From Archangiaceae bacterium (GTDB lineage Bacteria > Myxococcota > Myxococcia > Myxococcales > Myxococcaceae): DNA of 64,000 nucleotides. The position numbers were made by a program, and so were the translations under genes. The notes under the pieces were generated by a model, which ran no database searches, was not told the origin of the DNA, and saw nothing but the letters and a program-made list of their open reading frames with translations. Within the stretch, counting starts at the first letter, position 1; every line of letters begins with the position of its first letter. Where the stretch lies: the NCBI GenBank assembly GCA_016714225.1, contig JADJNS010000008.1, positions 124,001-188,000 of the forward strand, given 5' to 3'. Positions 51,679-59,738 of the stretch are shown here, piece after piece.

Positions 51679-52617
51679 ATGCCGATGCCCAGAACGCTCC
51701 TCCTCCTCTGTCTGGCCGGGTGTGCGACCACTGCCCCGGCGGCGGGGTTCCGCGAGGCGGTCATCGAGCGCCCTGCGCTGCCCGCGAGCGAGCTGTTCAA
51801 GGTGTGCTGGCCCGAGGTGCCGGCCCCGGGGGCGATGGTGAAGCTCAACTTCCTGCCGCACGAGGTGCTGTTCGAGGCGACCGACAACTCGACCGGCCGG
51901 TGCATGCGGGAGATCGCCGAGACCTACCCGTGGGGTGCCGAGCGCCCGAGCGGCGAGCTCACGGTGCCGCCGGGCCAGCCCACCGGCTGGGCGGTGCTGG
52001 CGTGGGTGAAGCTGCTGTCGAGCTCCCGCTTCGGGCCCGAGCGCGGGCTGCTCGACCCGGCGCCGCACGTGGCGGCCTGCCTCGCCCGCGGGGGCGTGCG
52101 GCCCGGCACGCACTACGCGGTGCGCTTCGGCAGCGCGCTGACGGTGGGCGTGCTGCCGGCCGGCGCGGTGACCGATACCGAGCGCTGCGTCGAGGCGGTG
52201 CTGGGCGCGACCGCGTGGCCGAGCACCCGGCAGTTCACCGTCACCTTCGACGGCGGGGCGCCCTCGGGCGCGGCCGACGCCTCGTTCTATTTCGCCAGCG
52301 AGAAGCCGGTGACGCCGATCGACCCGCAGCGGGTGCACGACGCGCTGATGGGCACCCGCCCGGCGGTGGGCTCGTGCTGGGAAGCGGCGCTCAACCGGCG
52401 CGCTGGCCTGAGCGGCGGGCGCACCGTGCGCATCAGCGTGGGAGACGACGGCGCGGTCACCCACGTGTCGATCGCCGCCAACGCCAGCGAGGCCCGCGCG
52501 ACCGCCGCCGATTACCTGCTCGATCGGTGCCTGGTGCAGGCGGTGAAGGGCGCGCGCTTCGGGCCGGGCGCGGGCGACACGGCCTACTCGTGGGTGTTCG
52601 GCGATCGGGCCGGCTGA
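51679..52617 (+). CDS. Lipoprotein with AgmX/TonB-C-like terminal domain
   Basis: ATG 51679 (MPMPRTLLLLCLAGCATTAP) gives a lipoprotein signal with lipobox CLAGC and a 312-residue product. The middle is beta-rich and has several cysteines. The C-terminal segment, PAVGSCWEAALNRRAGLSGG and TVRISVGDDGAVTHVSIAAN with LDRCLVQAVKGARFG, matches the pattern of the AgmX/PglI C-terminal domain (two cysteines bracketing a TonB-C-like fold) common in myxobacteria. Function is unknown. Its 3' end overlaps the fau 3' end by 34 bases (convergent). Confidence 0.75.
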   Translation: MPMPRTLLLLCLAGCATTAPAAGFREAVIERPALPASELFKVCWPEVPAPGAMVKLNFLPHEVLFEATDNSTGRCMREIAETYPWGAERPSGELTVPPGQPTGWAVLAWVKLLSSSRFGPERGLLDPAPHVAACLARGGVRPGTHYAVRFGSALTVGVLPAGAVTDTERCVEAVLGATAWPSTRQFTVTFDGGAPSGAADASFYFASEKPVTPIDPQRVHDALMGTRPAVGSCWEAALNRRAGLSGGRTVRISVGDDGAVTHVSIAANASEARATAADYLLDRCLVQAVKGARFGPGAGDTAYSWVFGDRAG

Positions 52618-53141
52618 ACGCGCAGCGCGCGCGACTCGGTGACGACCCAGTCGACGTAGACGTCCCAGCTCTCCATCGGCAGCGCGTCGACCACGCAGCA
52701 GTCGAAGGTGAAGCCGACCTTCACCGCGCGAGGGTGCTGCTTGAGGGTGGTGTCGTAGTAGCCGGCGCCGCGCCCGAGGCGCGAGCCGTCGAGGCCGAGG
52801 CCCACCGCGGGCACCACGAACACGTCGATCTGCGACAGCACCGGCCAGGAGGGCGCCGGAGTGCGGATGCCGAGCACGCCGCGCTCGAGCTCACCCATCA
52901 CCAGGTGAAAGACCAGCTCACGGGTGCCCTTCACCACGCGCGGCAGCGCACCGGGAGGTGGCTCGAGCTCGAAGGGCTGCGCGGCGTACGAGGCGATCGC
53001 CCCGTGAAAAAAGGGAAGGGCGAGGAGCCTTGCTCTGGCCTCCTCGCCCTTCGACCGTACCTGCTCGGGACTCAACGAACGCCGGCGCCGCTCCAGCTCC
53101 TCGCGCGCCTGCTTCTTCCCGGTAAAAAAGTCCCCCGCCAT
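52584..53141 (-). CDS. fau: 5-formyltetrahydrofolate cyclo-ligase
   Basis: This 185-residue protein has KKQAREELERRRRSLSPEQV near the start, IDVFVVPAVGLGLDGSRLGR and the signature GRGAGYYDTTLKQHPRAV, which binds ATP and folate, then VKVGFTFDCCVVDALPMESW near the end. It converts 5-formyl-THF to methenyl-THF with ATP. In many proteobacteria fau (ygfA) is directly downstream of the 6S RNA gene and shares its transcript, and here a structured, promoter-bearing region sits just upstream. Its last bases overlap the convergent lipoprotein gene. Confidence 0.92.
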   Translation of the reverse strand: MAGDFFTGKKQAREELERRRRSLSPEQVRSKGEEARARLLALPFFHGAIASYAAQPFELEPPPGALPRVVKGTRELVFHLVMGELERGVLGIRTPAPSWPVLSQIDVFVVPAVGLGLDGSRLGRGAGYYDTTLKQHPRAVKVGFTFDCCVVDALPMESWDVYVDWVVTESRALRVQPARSPNTHE

Positions 53142-53154
53142 TGGGCCGTGTGTG

Positions 53155-53341
53155 CAACGTCCATTGAACCCTTACCTGATTAGGTGGGAATCGAGTCTTG
53201 GCTCCGTAGGCTTCCCTCTGAACTGCCATGAGGGCCTGCACATGGAACCCGGAACGACCCCCGGGTTGAACGTATCGGTTCGAATTTCAGCTGCTCAATC
53301 ACGCACCCTGCAGGGGACAGCTCGTGGAAAACGCCTCCTTG
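53155..53341 (-). ncRNA. ssrS: Probable 6S RNA
   Basis: The region upstream of fau on the same strand can fold into a long rod. GAGCTGTC pairs with GGCAGTTC, CCTGC with GCAGG, GGC...TTCC with GGGAAGCC, and the tip is the hairpin AACCCGG-GGGTCGTT-CCGGGTT. The 3' part, CCACCTAATCAGGTAAGGGT followed by TCAATGG, resembles the ACCTTGAACCAAGGGTTCAA segment of E. coli 6S RNA. Neighbourhood (fau), length (about 185) and a strong promoter support the call. Ends are estimated from the promoter. I could not close the outermost helix convincingly. Confidence 0.6.
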
Positions 53342-53347
53342 ATACAG

Positions 53348-53375
53348 ATCATAGGAGCCGAGTCTCTCCGGTCAA
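53348..53375 (-). promoter_or_regulatory. Strong promoter of the 6S RNA-fau unit
   Basis: On the minus strand TTGACC (53370-53375) and TATGAT (53348-53353) are 16 bases apart. This is one of the best sigma-70-type matches in the window and predicts a start near 53341. Confidence 0.7.
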
Positions 53376-53395
53376 GGCGGAGTTTGTAGGCTAGA

Positions 53396-54334
53396 GTGCC
53401 GCGCGTGGCCCGGGCGACCGTCGCGGTTGCAATTCTCGCAGCGTTTCCGACGCTCGCCGCACCCCCAGCACTTTCGGGCCTCTACCGCGCCGGAGACCTC
53501 GGCGTAGTCGACCTGCAGAGCGCCGAAGCGGGGCGGCTGGTCGCCCGTTACAAGGGGGCGGGCAGCTGCGCGTTCAAGCCCGAGATGCAGGTGCTGTCGG
53601 GCAACTTCGAGGGCGACGTGTTCCTGGGCACGGTGTTCCTCTGCCAAGAGGGGCCCAGCTGCGATCGCGAGAAGGTGTTTCCCTTCTTCGCGGTGTTTCA
53701 CGAGGGCGCGCTGGCGGGCGACGTGAAGCTCGACACCGGCTGCAGCTCGCGCGCGCTCGAGGGCAAGCGGCTCAACATCAGCATGGCGACGGCCGAAGAC
53801 CGGCTGCTCATCAACCAGGAGCTCGACAACAGCGCCTCGAGCATCGCGACCAAGAACGCCAACCGCAAAGAGCTCGAGAAGCTGGCGCGCGAGAGCCTGA
53901 CCCAGGGGCTGCTCAAGCTGAAGGAGCAGAACTTCGCCGCAGCGCGCACCCAGTTCGAGCGCTCGCTCACCTACGACGACAGCGACTGGAAGACCTGGTC
54001 GTACCTGGGCCAGGTCGAGCTCAAGCTGGGCAACGTGCAGAAGGGGCTCGAGTCGATTCAGAAGGCGGTGGTGGTGGCGGGCAAGAGCAAGCCGCACATC
54101 ACCGACGAAGAGATGGGCGACCTCTTCTACAACCAGTCGTGCGCCCAGAGCCGAAACGGCAAGAAGCGCGAGGCGGTCAACTCGCTGCGCAACGCGCTGA
54201 AAGTCGGCGACGTGGCGACGCTGCTGCCCAGCGCCCAGCAAGATCCCGATCTCGATGCGGTGCGCGAAGAGCCCGACTTCAAGCGGGCGCTGGTCGACGC
54301 CAAGAACCGCAAAGACAAGCGCGGCGCGAGGTAG
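53396..54334 (+). CDS. Exported TPR protein
   Basis: This 312-residue protein starts at GTG 53396 or 53405 and has a signal peptide (ARATVAVAILAAFPTLAAPP). The N-terminal half is a beta-rich domain with paired cysteines (AGSCAFKPEMQ, VFLCQEGPSC, DTGCSSRALEG). The C-terminal half has about three TPR-like helix pairs (LLKLKEQNFAAARTQFERSL, WKTWSYLGQVELKLGNVQKG, KREAVNSLRNALKVGD). The role is unknown, perhaps protein-protein assembly in the periplasm. It is followed after 2 bases by a kinase gene, so the two are likely co-expressed. It diverges from the 6S RNA promoter. Confidence 0.75.
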   Translation: MPRVARATVAVAILAAFPTLAAPPALSGLYRAGDLGVVDLQSAEAGRLVARYKGAGSCAFKPEMQVLSGNFEGDVFLGTVFLCQEGPSCDREKVFPFFAVFHEGALAGDVKLDTGCSSRALEGKRLNISMATAEDRLLINQELDNSASSIATKNANRKELEKLARESLTQGLLKLKEQNFAAARTQFERSLTYDDSDWKTWSYLGQVELKLGNVQKGLESIQKAVVVAGKSKPHITDEEMGDLFYNQSCAQSRNGKKREAVNSLRNALKVGDVATLLPSAQQDPDLDAVREEPDFKRALVDAKNRKDKRGAR

Positions 54335-54336
54335 CG

Positions 54337-55239
54337 ATGTCGTTGGGGCGGCTGGGCAACTACGAGCTGGTGAGGCTGCTGGGGCGCGGCGGTATGGCCG
54401 AGGTGTTCGCGGCACGGGCCCTGTCGGGGCCGAAAGAGGGTCAGGAGTTCGCGCTGAAGCAGCTGCTGCCCGAGCTGCAGAACGACCCCGAGTACGTGTC
54501 GCTGTTCGCCGGCGAGGCCGACCTGATTCGGTTTCTCGATCACCCCAACGTGGTGAAGGTGCACGAGGTGGGCGTCGAGGCCGACACCTACTTCCTGGTG
54601 ATGGAGCTGATCGACGGCCGCGACGGCGGGCAGATCGTGAAGCGTTGCCGAGAGCGCAAGATTCCCTGGCCGATCGACTTCGCGGTGTACCTGACCAAGG
54701 TACTGCTCGAAGCGCTGGCGTACGCGCACGAAGCGAAGGGCCCCACCGGCAAGCCGCTGGGCATCGTGCACTGCGACGTGTCGCCCTCGAACCTGTTCAT
54801 CTCGCGCACCGGCGACATCAAGCTGGGAGACTTCGGCGTCGCGCGCGGCCTCATCGACGCGGGCGTGGCCGACGTGATGGGCAAGCCTTACTACCTGTCG
54901 CCCGAGACGCTCAAAGGGGTCATCTCGCCCGCCGCAGACCTGTGGGCAGCCACGGTGACGCTCTACGAGCTGCTGACGATGCACCGCCCCTTCACCGGCA
55001 AGCGCGCCGACGAGGTCTTCCACGCCATCAAGATGGGCGAGCGGGTGCCGCTGCACGAGCGCCGCAGCGGAGTGCCGCCGGCGATCGCCGCGGTGATCGA
55101 CCGCGGCTTCGCGCCCGACCCGGCCGATCGCTTTCCCAATGCCGCGGCGTACGCGAAGGCGCTCCAGCCGCTCTACGACGAACGCATCGGAACTCCGCTG
55201 GCGATCTCGGCGGTAGTACGTGGCCTCTTTCCCGAGTGA
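54337..55239 (+). CDS. Ser/Thr protein kinase, non-RD type
   Basis: This 300-residue protein is a bare kinase domain: glycine loop LGRGGMAEVFAAR, FALKQLLPE with the ATP lysine, the catalytic loop VHCDVSPSNLFI, LGDFGVARGLI, and SPETLKGVISPAADLWAATV. In the catalytic loop the usual His-Arg-Asp is His145-Cys146-Asp147, so it lacks the Arg that contacts a phosphorylated activation loop and should not need that activation. No transmembrane segment or sensor domain follows. ATG 54337 is 2 bases after the TPR gene stop, indicating a two-gene unit. Confidence 0.9.
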   Translation: MSLGRLGNYELVRLLGRGGMAEVFAARALSGPKEGQEFALKQLLPELQNDPEYVSLFAGEADLIRFLDHPNVVKVHEVGVEADTYFLVMELIDGRDGGQIVKRCRERKIPWPIDFAVYLTKVLLEALAYAHEAKGPTGKPLGIVHCDVSPSNLFISRTGDIKLGDFGVARGLIDAGVADVMGKPYYLSPETLKGVISPAADLWAATVTLYELLTMHRPFTGKRADEVFHAIKMGERVPLHERRSGVPPAIAAVIDRGFAPDPADRFPNAAAYAKALQPLYDERIGTPLAISAVVRGLFPE

Positions 55240-55270
55240 AGCACTCACCAACGTGCCCGCGCCCGTCGAA

Positions 55271-55316
55271 GCCCGAGCCCGAGCCCGAGCCCGAAGGCCC
55301 GAGCCGGAGCCCGAGC
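55271..55316 (+). repeat. GCCCGA hexamer repeat
   Basis: Four perfect GCCCGA units (55271-55294) are followed by degenerate copies to 55316, filling most of the 82-base gap between the convergent kinase and PEP-binding genes. It is a non-coding short tandem repeat. Confidence 0.85.
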
Positions 55317-55321
55317 TCAGC

Positions 55322-57538
55322 TCACGCGACCCAGGGCCGCGCCTGCTTGATGAGCAGGGTGCCGTCTTTCTGGATCTTGAACTCGCACTCGATCGAGAAG
55401 TTGGGGTCGTTCTCTTTGCCGTAGAGCTTGGCGAAGTGGGTCTGCACGACCTTCATCGCCTTGAAGAGCGCGTTGAGCTCGCCATCGGTGAGCACGTGCT
55501 TGCGGCCGGGAGGCAGCTTCTGGTTCGAGGTCTGCTCGTACTGAATCTCGGCCTCGCCGTTGAAGCCGTAGTTGCCCATCACGATCGAGTCGGGCACCGC
55601 GCCGCCCTCGGGGTTGGTGACCAGGCTCTCACCGACCTGGGCGTTCACGGTGATGGTGTCCCAACCGGGAATCGCGCCGCCCCAGCGAACGACGCCGTTG
55701 GCGATCTCGTCGTCGTCGTTGGGCATCACCAGCTCGGCCATGGCCACGGTGTGGGGGTCGATGCGGTAGAAGTCGAACTCGGCGTAGGCGCGCTCGTTGA
55801 AGACGCTGGCGAACACCTTCTGGAACCGATCGGAGACCGAGCGATCGGGCCGGTTGGCATCGGCGAAGCGGAAGGTGAACGAGTCGAACAGCCCGGCGCC
55901 GCTGAAGCCCTGCAGATCTTCGCTGTCGCTGCTCGAGCGAATGCGCATGTCGCGGTCGGGGAACTTGGCGTGGAAGTCCTTCGCCAGCTTCTCCATCTGG
56001 GCTTTCAGCCCGGCCGGCATCTCGGCGTCTTCCATGTGCTCTTGCAGATCGGCGAGCAGCGCGGCGCGCCTGACCGAGTCGTTCTTGAACTCGGGCATCG
56101 CCTGCAGCTGGGTGAGCCGCTGCGAGAAGGTGGTCTTCGAGTCGTACTTGCCGGTCTTCATGTACGTGTCGAACCAGGAAGCAGGGGCAGCGAAGCCATC
56201 GGGAGTAGCGATCTTCGGCTCACCCGGCCCCGAGACGTTGAGCTTGCCGCTCTTGTAGAGCTGGTAGAGCTCGGCCACGTTCGAGGACTTGGTGCCGTAC
56301 GCGCGCGCGCCGGCGAAGCTGAGCTTGTCGAGCGTGGTCGCGTTCTTCACCGAGAGGTCGGGCTTGAGCACCTGGGTGGTCTTGGGGCGAATCGACTCGA
56401 AGTAGGCGTCGGCCTCGGCCTTGCTGGCCTGCCTCATCTGGTAGCCGGCCGAAGTGACCTCGAAGCGCACCAGCTTGCCGACCAGCGCCGTCACCTTGGG
56501 GTCTTTCAAGATGTCGCGCGCGTAGGCGTAGGGCGTGTCGTCTTGCCGGGCCTTGAGCGCGTCGTGCGAGAGGTAGGTCTGGGGCTTGGGGGTGGCCACG
56601 CCGGCCACCGGCGGCAGGTCGGCCGGCATCTCGTCGGCGTAGATCGCGACCTCGCGGCGGGTGGGCGAGGGCTCGTTGGCGCCGTTGCCGTGAATCACCC
56701 GCAGGGTGCCGAAGCTGACGCCGGGGTTGAGCGCGGTGAAGTCGAAGCCCTTCGACAGCTCGGTGTTGGAGAGGATGGGGATCTTCGCCCTGGCCAGCGC
56801 CTTCTTGTCGGCCGAGTTGTCTTTGAGGAGCAGCTTTTCCTGCGTTTCGCCGCCGGGGCGGTAGACCACCGGCGAGGTGGCGAACGGCAAGCCGTTGGCG
56901 ATCTGCTTGTAGGTCTCGATGAGCAGCGGGGCGCGCACGATGTCGGTGGACCAGAAGCTCAGCCCCAGCGTGCCCTTCTTGCCGTTGCTGTCGACGAAGT
57001 GATCATACGCGGTGACCGTGCCGGCCACGTAGCGGCGGTTCGGGTCGAGGTAAGCCTCGCGATTGAAGGCAGCCACCGACTCGCGCACGCCCAGCACCTT
57101 GGTGGCGAAGTCGTAGTGGTACTTGTACTGCTTGGGAATGAAGTAGGTCTGGCCGGTCTTGCGGTCCAGGAGGAACTTCACCTCGGGCTGGCCTGCGGCG
57201 CCGGCGCCGGTGGCCATGTCGGCCATCTGGTCGAAGTCAGCGCGGCTGGTGATGACGTTCACCACGCTCGAGGTGGGGGTGCCGAGCTGAATCGCACCGG
57301 CGAAGCGCGCCAGGGTGCGGTTGGTGGCGTCGAGCGCCACCGCCGGCTTCGAGGCCGGCGCCAGCCCGGCGGGAGTCATCGTGCTCTGCTGGAGCGATTG
57401 CGCGAGCGCGCTGGCCTTGACGGTGGAGACCGGCGTGGCCGCGACGCGCTTCGCGTTGGCGGTCTTCTTCTTCGCCGCGGCGGCGACCTTCGAGGGAACC
57501 GCCAACAAACGTTTCGTCGAGGGCCTGGTGGTTGCCAT
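55322..57538 (-). CDS. PEP/pyruvate-binding-domain protein
   Basis: This 738-residue protein has a Lys/Ala-rich N-terminus (about 60 residues) and ends with an ATP-grasp-like PEP/pyruvate-binding domain: DMRIRSSSDSEDLQGFSGAG, LFDSFTFRF and a final FSIECEFKIQKDGTLLIKQA with RPWVA. These match the N-terminal nucleotide-binding domain of PEP synthase and pyruvate phosphate dikinase. The His-swivel (phosphohistidine) and the PEP-utilising C-terminal domains of those enzymes are missing, so a complete synthase reaction is unlikely. The 400 residues before the domain have no match I recognise. It starts at ATG 57538, 16 bases after the cysteine desulfurase gene ends upstream. Confidence 0.75.
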   Translation of the reverse strand: MATTRPSTKRLLAVPSKVAAAAKKKTANAKRVAATPVSTVKASALAQSLQQSTMTPAGLAPASKPAVALDATNRTLARFAGAIQLGTPTSSVVNVITSRADFDQMADMATGAGAAGQPEVKFLLDRKTGQTYFIPKQYKYHYDFATKVLGVRESVAAFNREAYLDPNRRYVAGTVTAYDHFVDSNGKKGTLGLSFWSTDIVRAPLLIETYKQIANGLPFATSPVVYRPGGETQEKLLLKDNSADKKALARAKIPILSNTELSKGFDFTALNPGVSFGTLRVIHGNGANEPSPTRREVAIYADEMPADLPPVAGVATPKPQTYLSHDALKARQDDTPYAYARDILKDPKVTALVGKLVRFEVTSAGYQMRQASKAEADAYFESIRPKTTQVLKPDLSVKNATTLDKLSFAGARAYGTKSSNVAELYQLYKSGKLNVSGPGEPKIATPDGFAAPASWFDTYMKTGKYDSKTTFSQRLTQLQAMPEFKNDSVRRAALLADLQEHMEDAEMPAGLKAQMEKLAKDFHAKFPDRDMRIRSSSDSEDLQGFSGAGLFDSFTFRFADANRPDRSVSDRFQKVFASVFNERAYAEFDFYRIDPHTVAMAELVMPNDDDEIANGVVRWGGAIPGWDTITVNAQVGESLVTNPEGGAVPDSIVMGNYGFNGEAEIQYEQTSNQKLPPGRKHVLTDGELNALFKAMKVVQTHFAKLYGKENDPNFSIECEFKIQKDGTLLIKQARPWVA

Positions 57539-57553
57539 AGGCCGTCGTCGATA

Positions 57554-58648
57554 TCACGCGCGACAGCGGGGCACGGCGCTCACCAGGGTCTCGATGACGC
57601 GCTGGAGTTCCACCTGCGAGGTCTGCTGCCCCATCGAAAATCTGAGGCTCGACTGGGCCTGGGCGGCCGAGAGGCCCAGCGCGGTGAGCACATGCGAAGG
57701 CTTGAGCGAGCCCGAGGCGCAGGCGGCTCCCGACGACACGTGAATGCCCTCGAGGTCGAGCGCGATCAGCAGCGCTTCTCCGTCGGCGCCCTCGAAGCGC
57801 AGGTTGCTGGTGCCGGGCACGCGAGGGCGATCGGCGCCGTTGACGACCACCCGCTCGAGGCGGCGCAAGAGCTCGCCCTCGAAGAAAGCGGTGAGCCCCT
57901 GCAGGCGCGCGCAGGTAGTGGGCTGGGCGGCGAACGACTGCTCGAGCGCCAGCGCCAGCGCTTCGGCCAGCACCACTCCTTGAGTGCCGCCGCGGCGGCC
58001 GTCTTCGTGGTGACCCGGCACCAGCGGCTGAAGCGAGAGCTGCTTGCGCGCGATCAGCGCGCCGGCTCCGGCCGGGCCGCCGAACTTGTGGGCCGAGATC
58101 GACAGCAGGTCGGCGGGCACGTCGCGCAAGCTGCAGGGCACCTTGCCCACCGCCTGCACTGCGTCGGTGTGGAAGAGGGCTCCGACCTCGTGGCAGCGCC
58201 GCGCGAGCTCGGCGACCGGCTGCAGCGAGCCGGTCTCGTTGTTCACCATCATCACCGAGCACAGGGCGGTGCGGTCGTCGAGGGCCGAGAGCGGGTCGAG
58301 GGTGCGCACCACCTCGGCGCCCTCACGCTCGAGCTGCGCCACCGCGCCCAGCACACAGGGGTGCTCGATGGGGGTGGTGACGATCTTCTTCTTGGCCTGG
58401 GTGCGGTACGCGCCGGTCACCGCCAGCGCCGCGCCCTCGGAGCCCGAGGCGGTGAAGCACACCTCTTTGGGCTCGCAGCCGAACAGGCGGGCGACCGTCT
58501 CGCGCGCCTGGGTGAGGCGGGCGCGGGCCTGCCGACCGCTCTGGTGCACGCTCGAGGGGTTGCCGGTGAACTCGGCGTAGCGGCGGGCCAACAGCCCGGC
58601 CACCTCGGGCCAGAGCCCCGTGGTGGCGTTGTGGTCGAGGTAGATCAC
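57554..58648 (-). CDS. Cysteine desulfurase (NifS/IscS family)
   Basis: This 364-residue PLP enzyme has IYLDHNATTGLWPEVAGLLA at its start, HTDAVQAVGKVPCSLRDV, the PLP lysine in LLSISAHKFGGPAGAGALIA, and the active-site Cys loop VSSGAACASGSLKPSHVL. It removes sulfur from cysteine for iron-sulfur or thiolation chemistry. No ATG fits. GTG 58648 starts directly after the DHH gene stop and gives MIYLDHNATT. A longer ATG start at 58690 would overlap the DHH gene. No iscU or iscA is next to it. Confidence 0.88.
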   Translation of the reverse strand: MIYLDHNATTGLWPEVAGLLARRYAEFTGNPSSVHQSGRQARARLTQARETVARLFGCEPKEVCFTASGSEGAALAVTGAYRTQAKKKIVTTPIEHPCVLGAVAQLEREGAEVVRTLDPLSALDDRTALCSVMMVNNETGSLQPVAELARRCHEVGALFHTDAVQAVGKVPCSLRDVPADLLSISAHKFGGPAGAGALIARKQLSLQPLVPGHHEDGRRGGTQGVVLAEALALALEQSFAAQPTTCARLQGLTAFFEGELLRRLERVVVNGADRPRVPGTSNLRFEGADGEALLIALDLEGIHVSSGAACASGSLKPSHVLTALGLSAAQAQSSLRFSMGQQTSQVELQRVIETLVSAVPRCRA

Positions 58649-58649
58649 G

Positions 58650-59723
58650 TCACTTCGAGGGCTGATCGAAGGTGAGCAGCGCGGTGCCACGCTCGGCCTC
58701 GATGCCCAGCGCCTCTTTGAAGCGGCGCACCACCGCGGCCTTCAGCGCCATGCGCTGCTGACGGGTGCCGTACATCGGCAGGCGCGCGCCGGCCATGCTG
58801 CCGTGGCCACCGGCCGAGCCGCCCAGATCGTGGGTGAGGTCTCGAATCAGCTTGCCGGCCTTCATGCGGCGATCGGAGACCCGCAGCGAGAGGTAGAGCT
58901 GGCTGCGGTAGCTGCCGTAAGCGAGCGACCAGACCGCGGTGTCGAGAAACGACAGGCGCTCGGCGACCTCGGCCACCATGTCGGGCGAGTAGACCTCTCC
59001 CATGTCGGTGATCACCGCCGAGCTGTAGACCTTCGCCCGCTCGATCGCCGCGTGGTACAGCTGAAAGTACCGGGCCGGCACGTCGGGGTGCTCGATCTTC
59101 GAGAGCAGCTCGCGGTCGATCTTGGGGAACAGCCAGAGGTACGAGTCGACGTCGGGGTTGCGGGTCTGGCGCTCGAGATCGCGGGTGTCGGCCTTGATGC
59201 CGTAATAGAGCGCGGTGGCCAGCTCGGGGCCGGGCTCGAGCCGGGCGGCGCGCATGTACTGGGTGAGCAGGGTCGAGGTGGCGCCGGTGTTGCCGATGTC
59301 CGAGAAGGGCACCGGCACCTGGTTGTCTTCGCGCAGCGGGTGGTGGTCGATCACCACGTCGGCCGAGAGGTGAATGGGCAGGGCGTGGTTGCCCACGTTC
59401 TGCTGGGTGTCGACCATGGCGAGCAGATCGTAGTCGTCGAAGACGATCTTCGAGACCGGCTCGATGGGCAGCTTGAGCACCCGCACGAAGGCCAGGTTCT
59501 CGGCGCGGCCGATGATTCCGCCGTAGGCCACGTGCATGTTCACCGAGGCGCGCCGCTCGAGAATCGTGGCCAGCGCCACGGCCGAGGCGATCGAGTCGGG
59601 GTCGGGGTTGTCGTGGGTCAGCACCAGCCCGCGCTTGCGCCCGCGCGCCAGCTTGAGCAGGCGCTGCAGCTTCTTGCGCACCGGCAAGCGGCCGATGGGG
59701 CTACGTGGCGTCTCTGCAGGCAC
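58650..59723 (-). CDS. DHH/DHHA1-family phosphoesterase
   Basis: This 357-residue protein has VLTHDNPDPDSIASAVALAT (the HxxPDxDS metal site), LLAMVDTQQNVG, DVVIDHHPLREDN with the DHH motif, and the DHHA1 C-terminal signature GGSAGGHGSMAGARLPM. Family members cleave oligoribonucleotides (NrnA), 3',5'-pAp or cyclic dinucleotides. The specific substrate cannot be told. The start is GTG 59723. The desulfurase gene follows at the other end with a one-base gap. Confidence 0.88.
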   Translation of the reverse strand: MPAETPRSPIGRLPVRKKLQRLLKLARGRKRGLVLTHDNPDPDSIASAVALATILERRASVNMHVAYGGIIGRAENLAFVRVLKLPIEPVSKIVFDDYDLLAMVDTQQNVGNHALPIHLSADVVIDHHPLREDNQVPVPFSDIGNTGATSTLLTQYMRAARLEPGPELATALYYGIKADTRDLERQTRNPDVDSYLWLFPKIDRELLSKIEHPDVPARYFQLYHAAIERAKVYSSAVITDMGEVYSPDMVAEVAERLSFLDTAVWSLAYGSYRSQLYLSLRVSDRRMKAGKLIRDLTHDLGGSAGGHGSMAGARLPMYGTRQQRMALKAAVVRRFKEALGIEAERGTALLTFDQPSK

Positions 59724-59738
59724 GGTTCGGCGTACCTA

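Noticed and set aside
55240..55321. Coding sequence for a Pro/Glu repeat peptide
   Set aside because: The GCCCGA array can be read as an Ala/Arg/Pro repeat but has no start with a ribosome binding site and lies between two gene ends.
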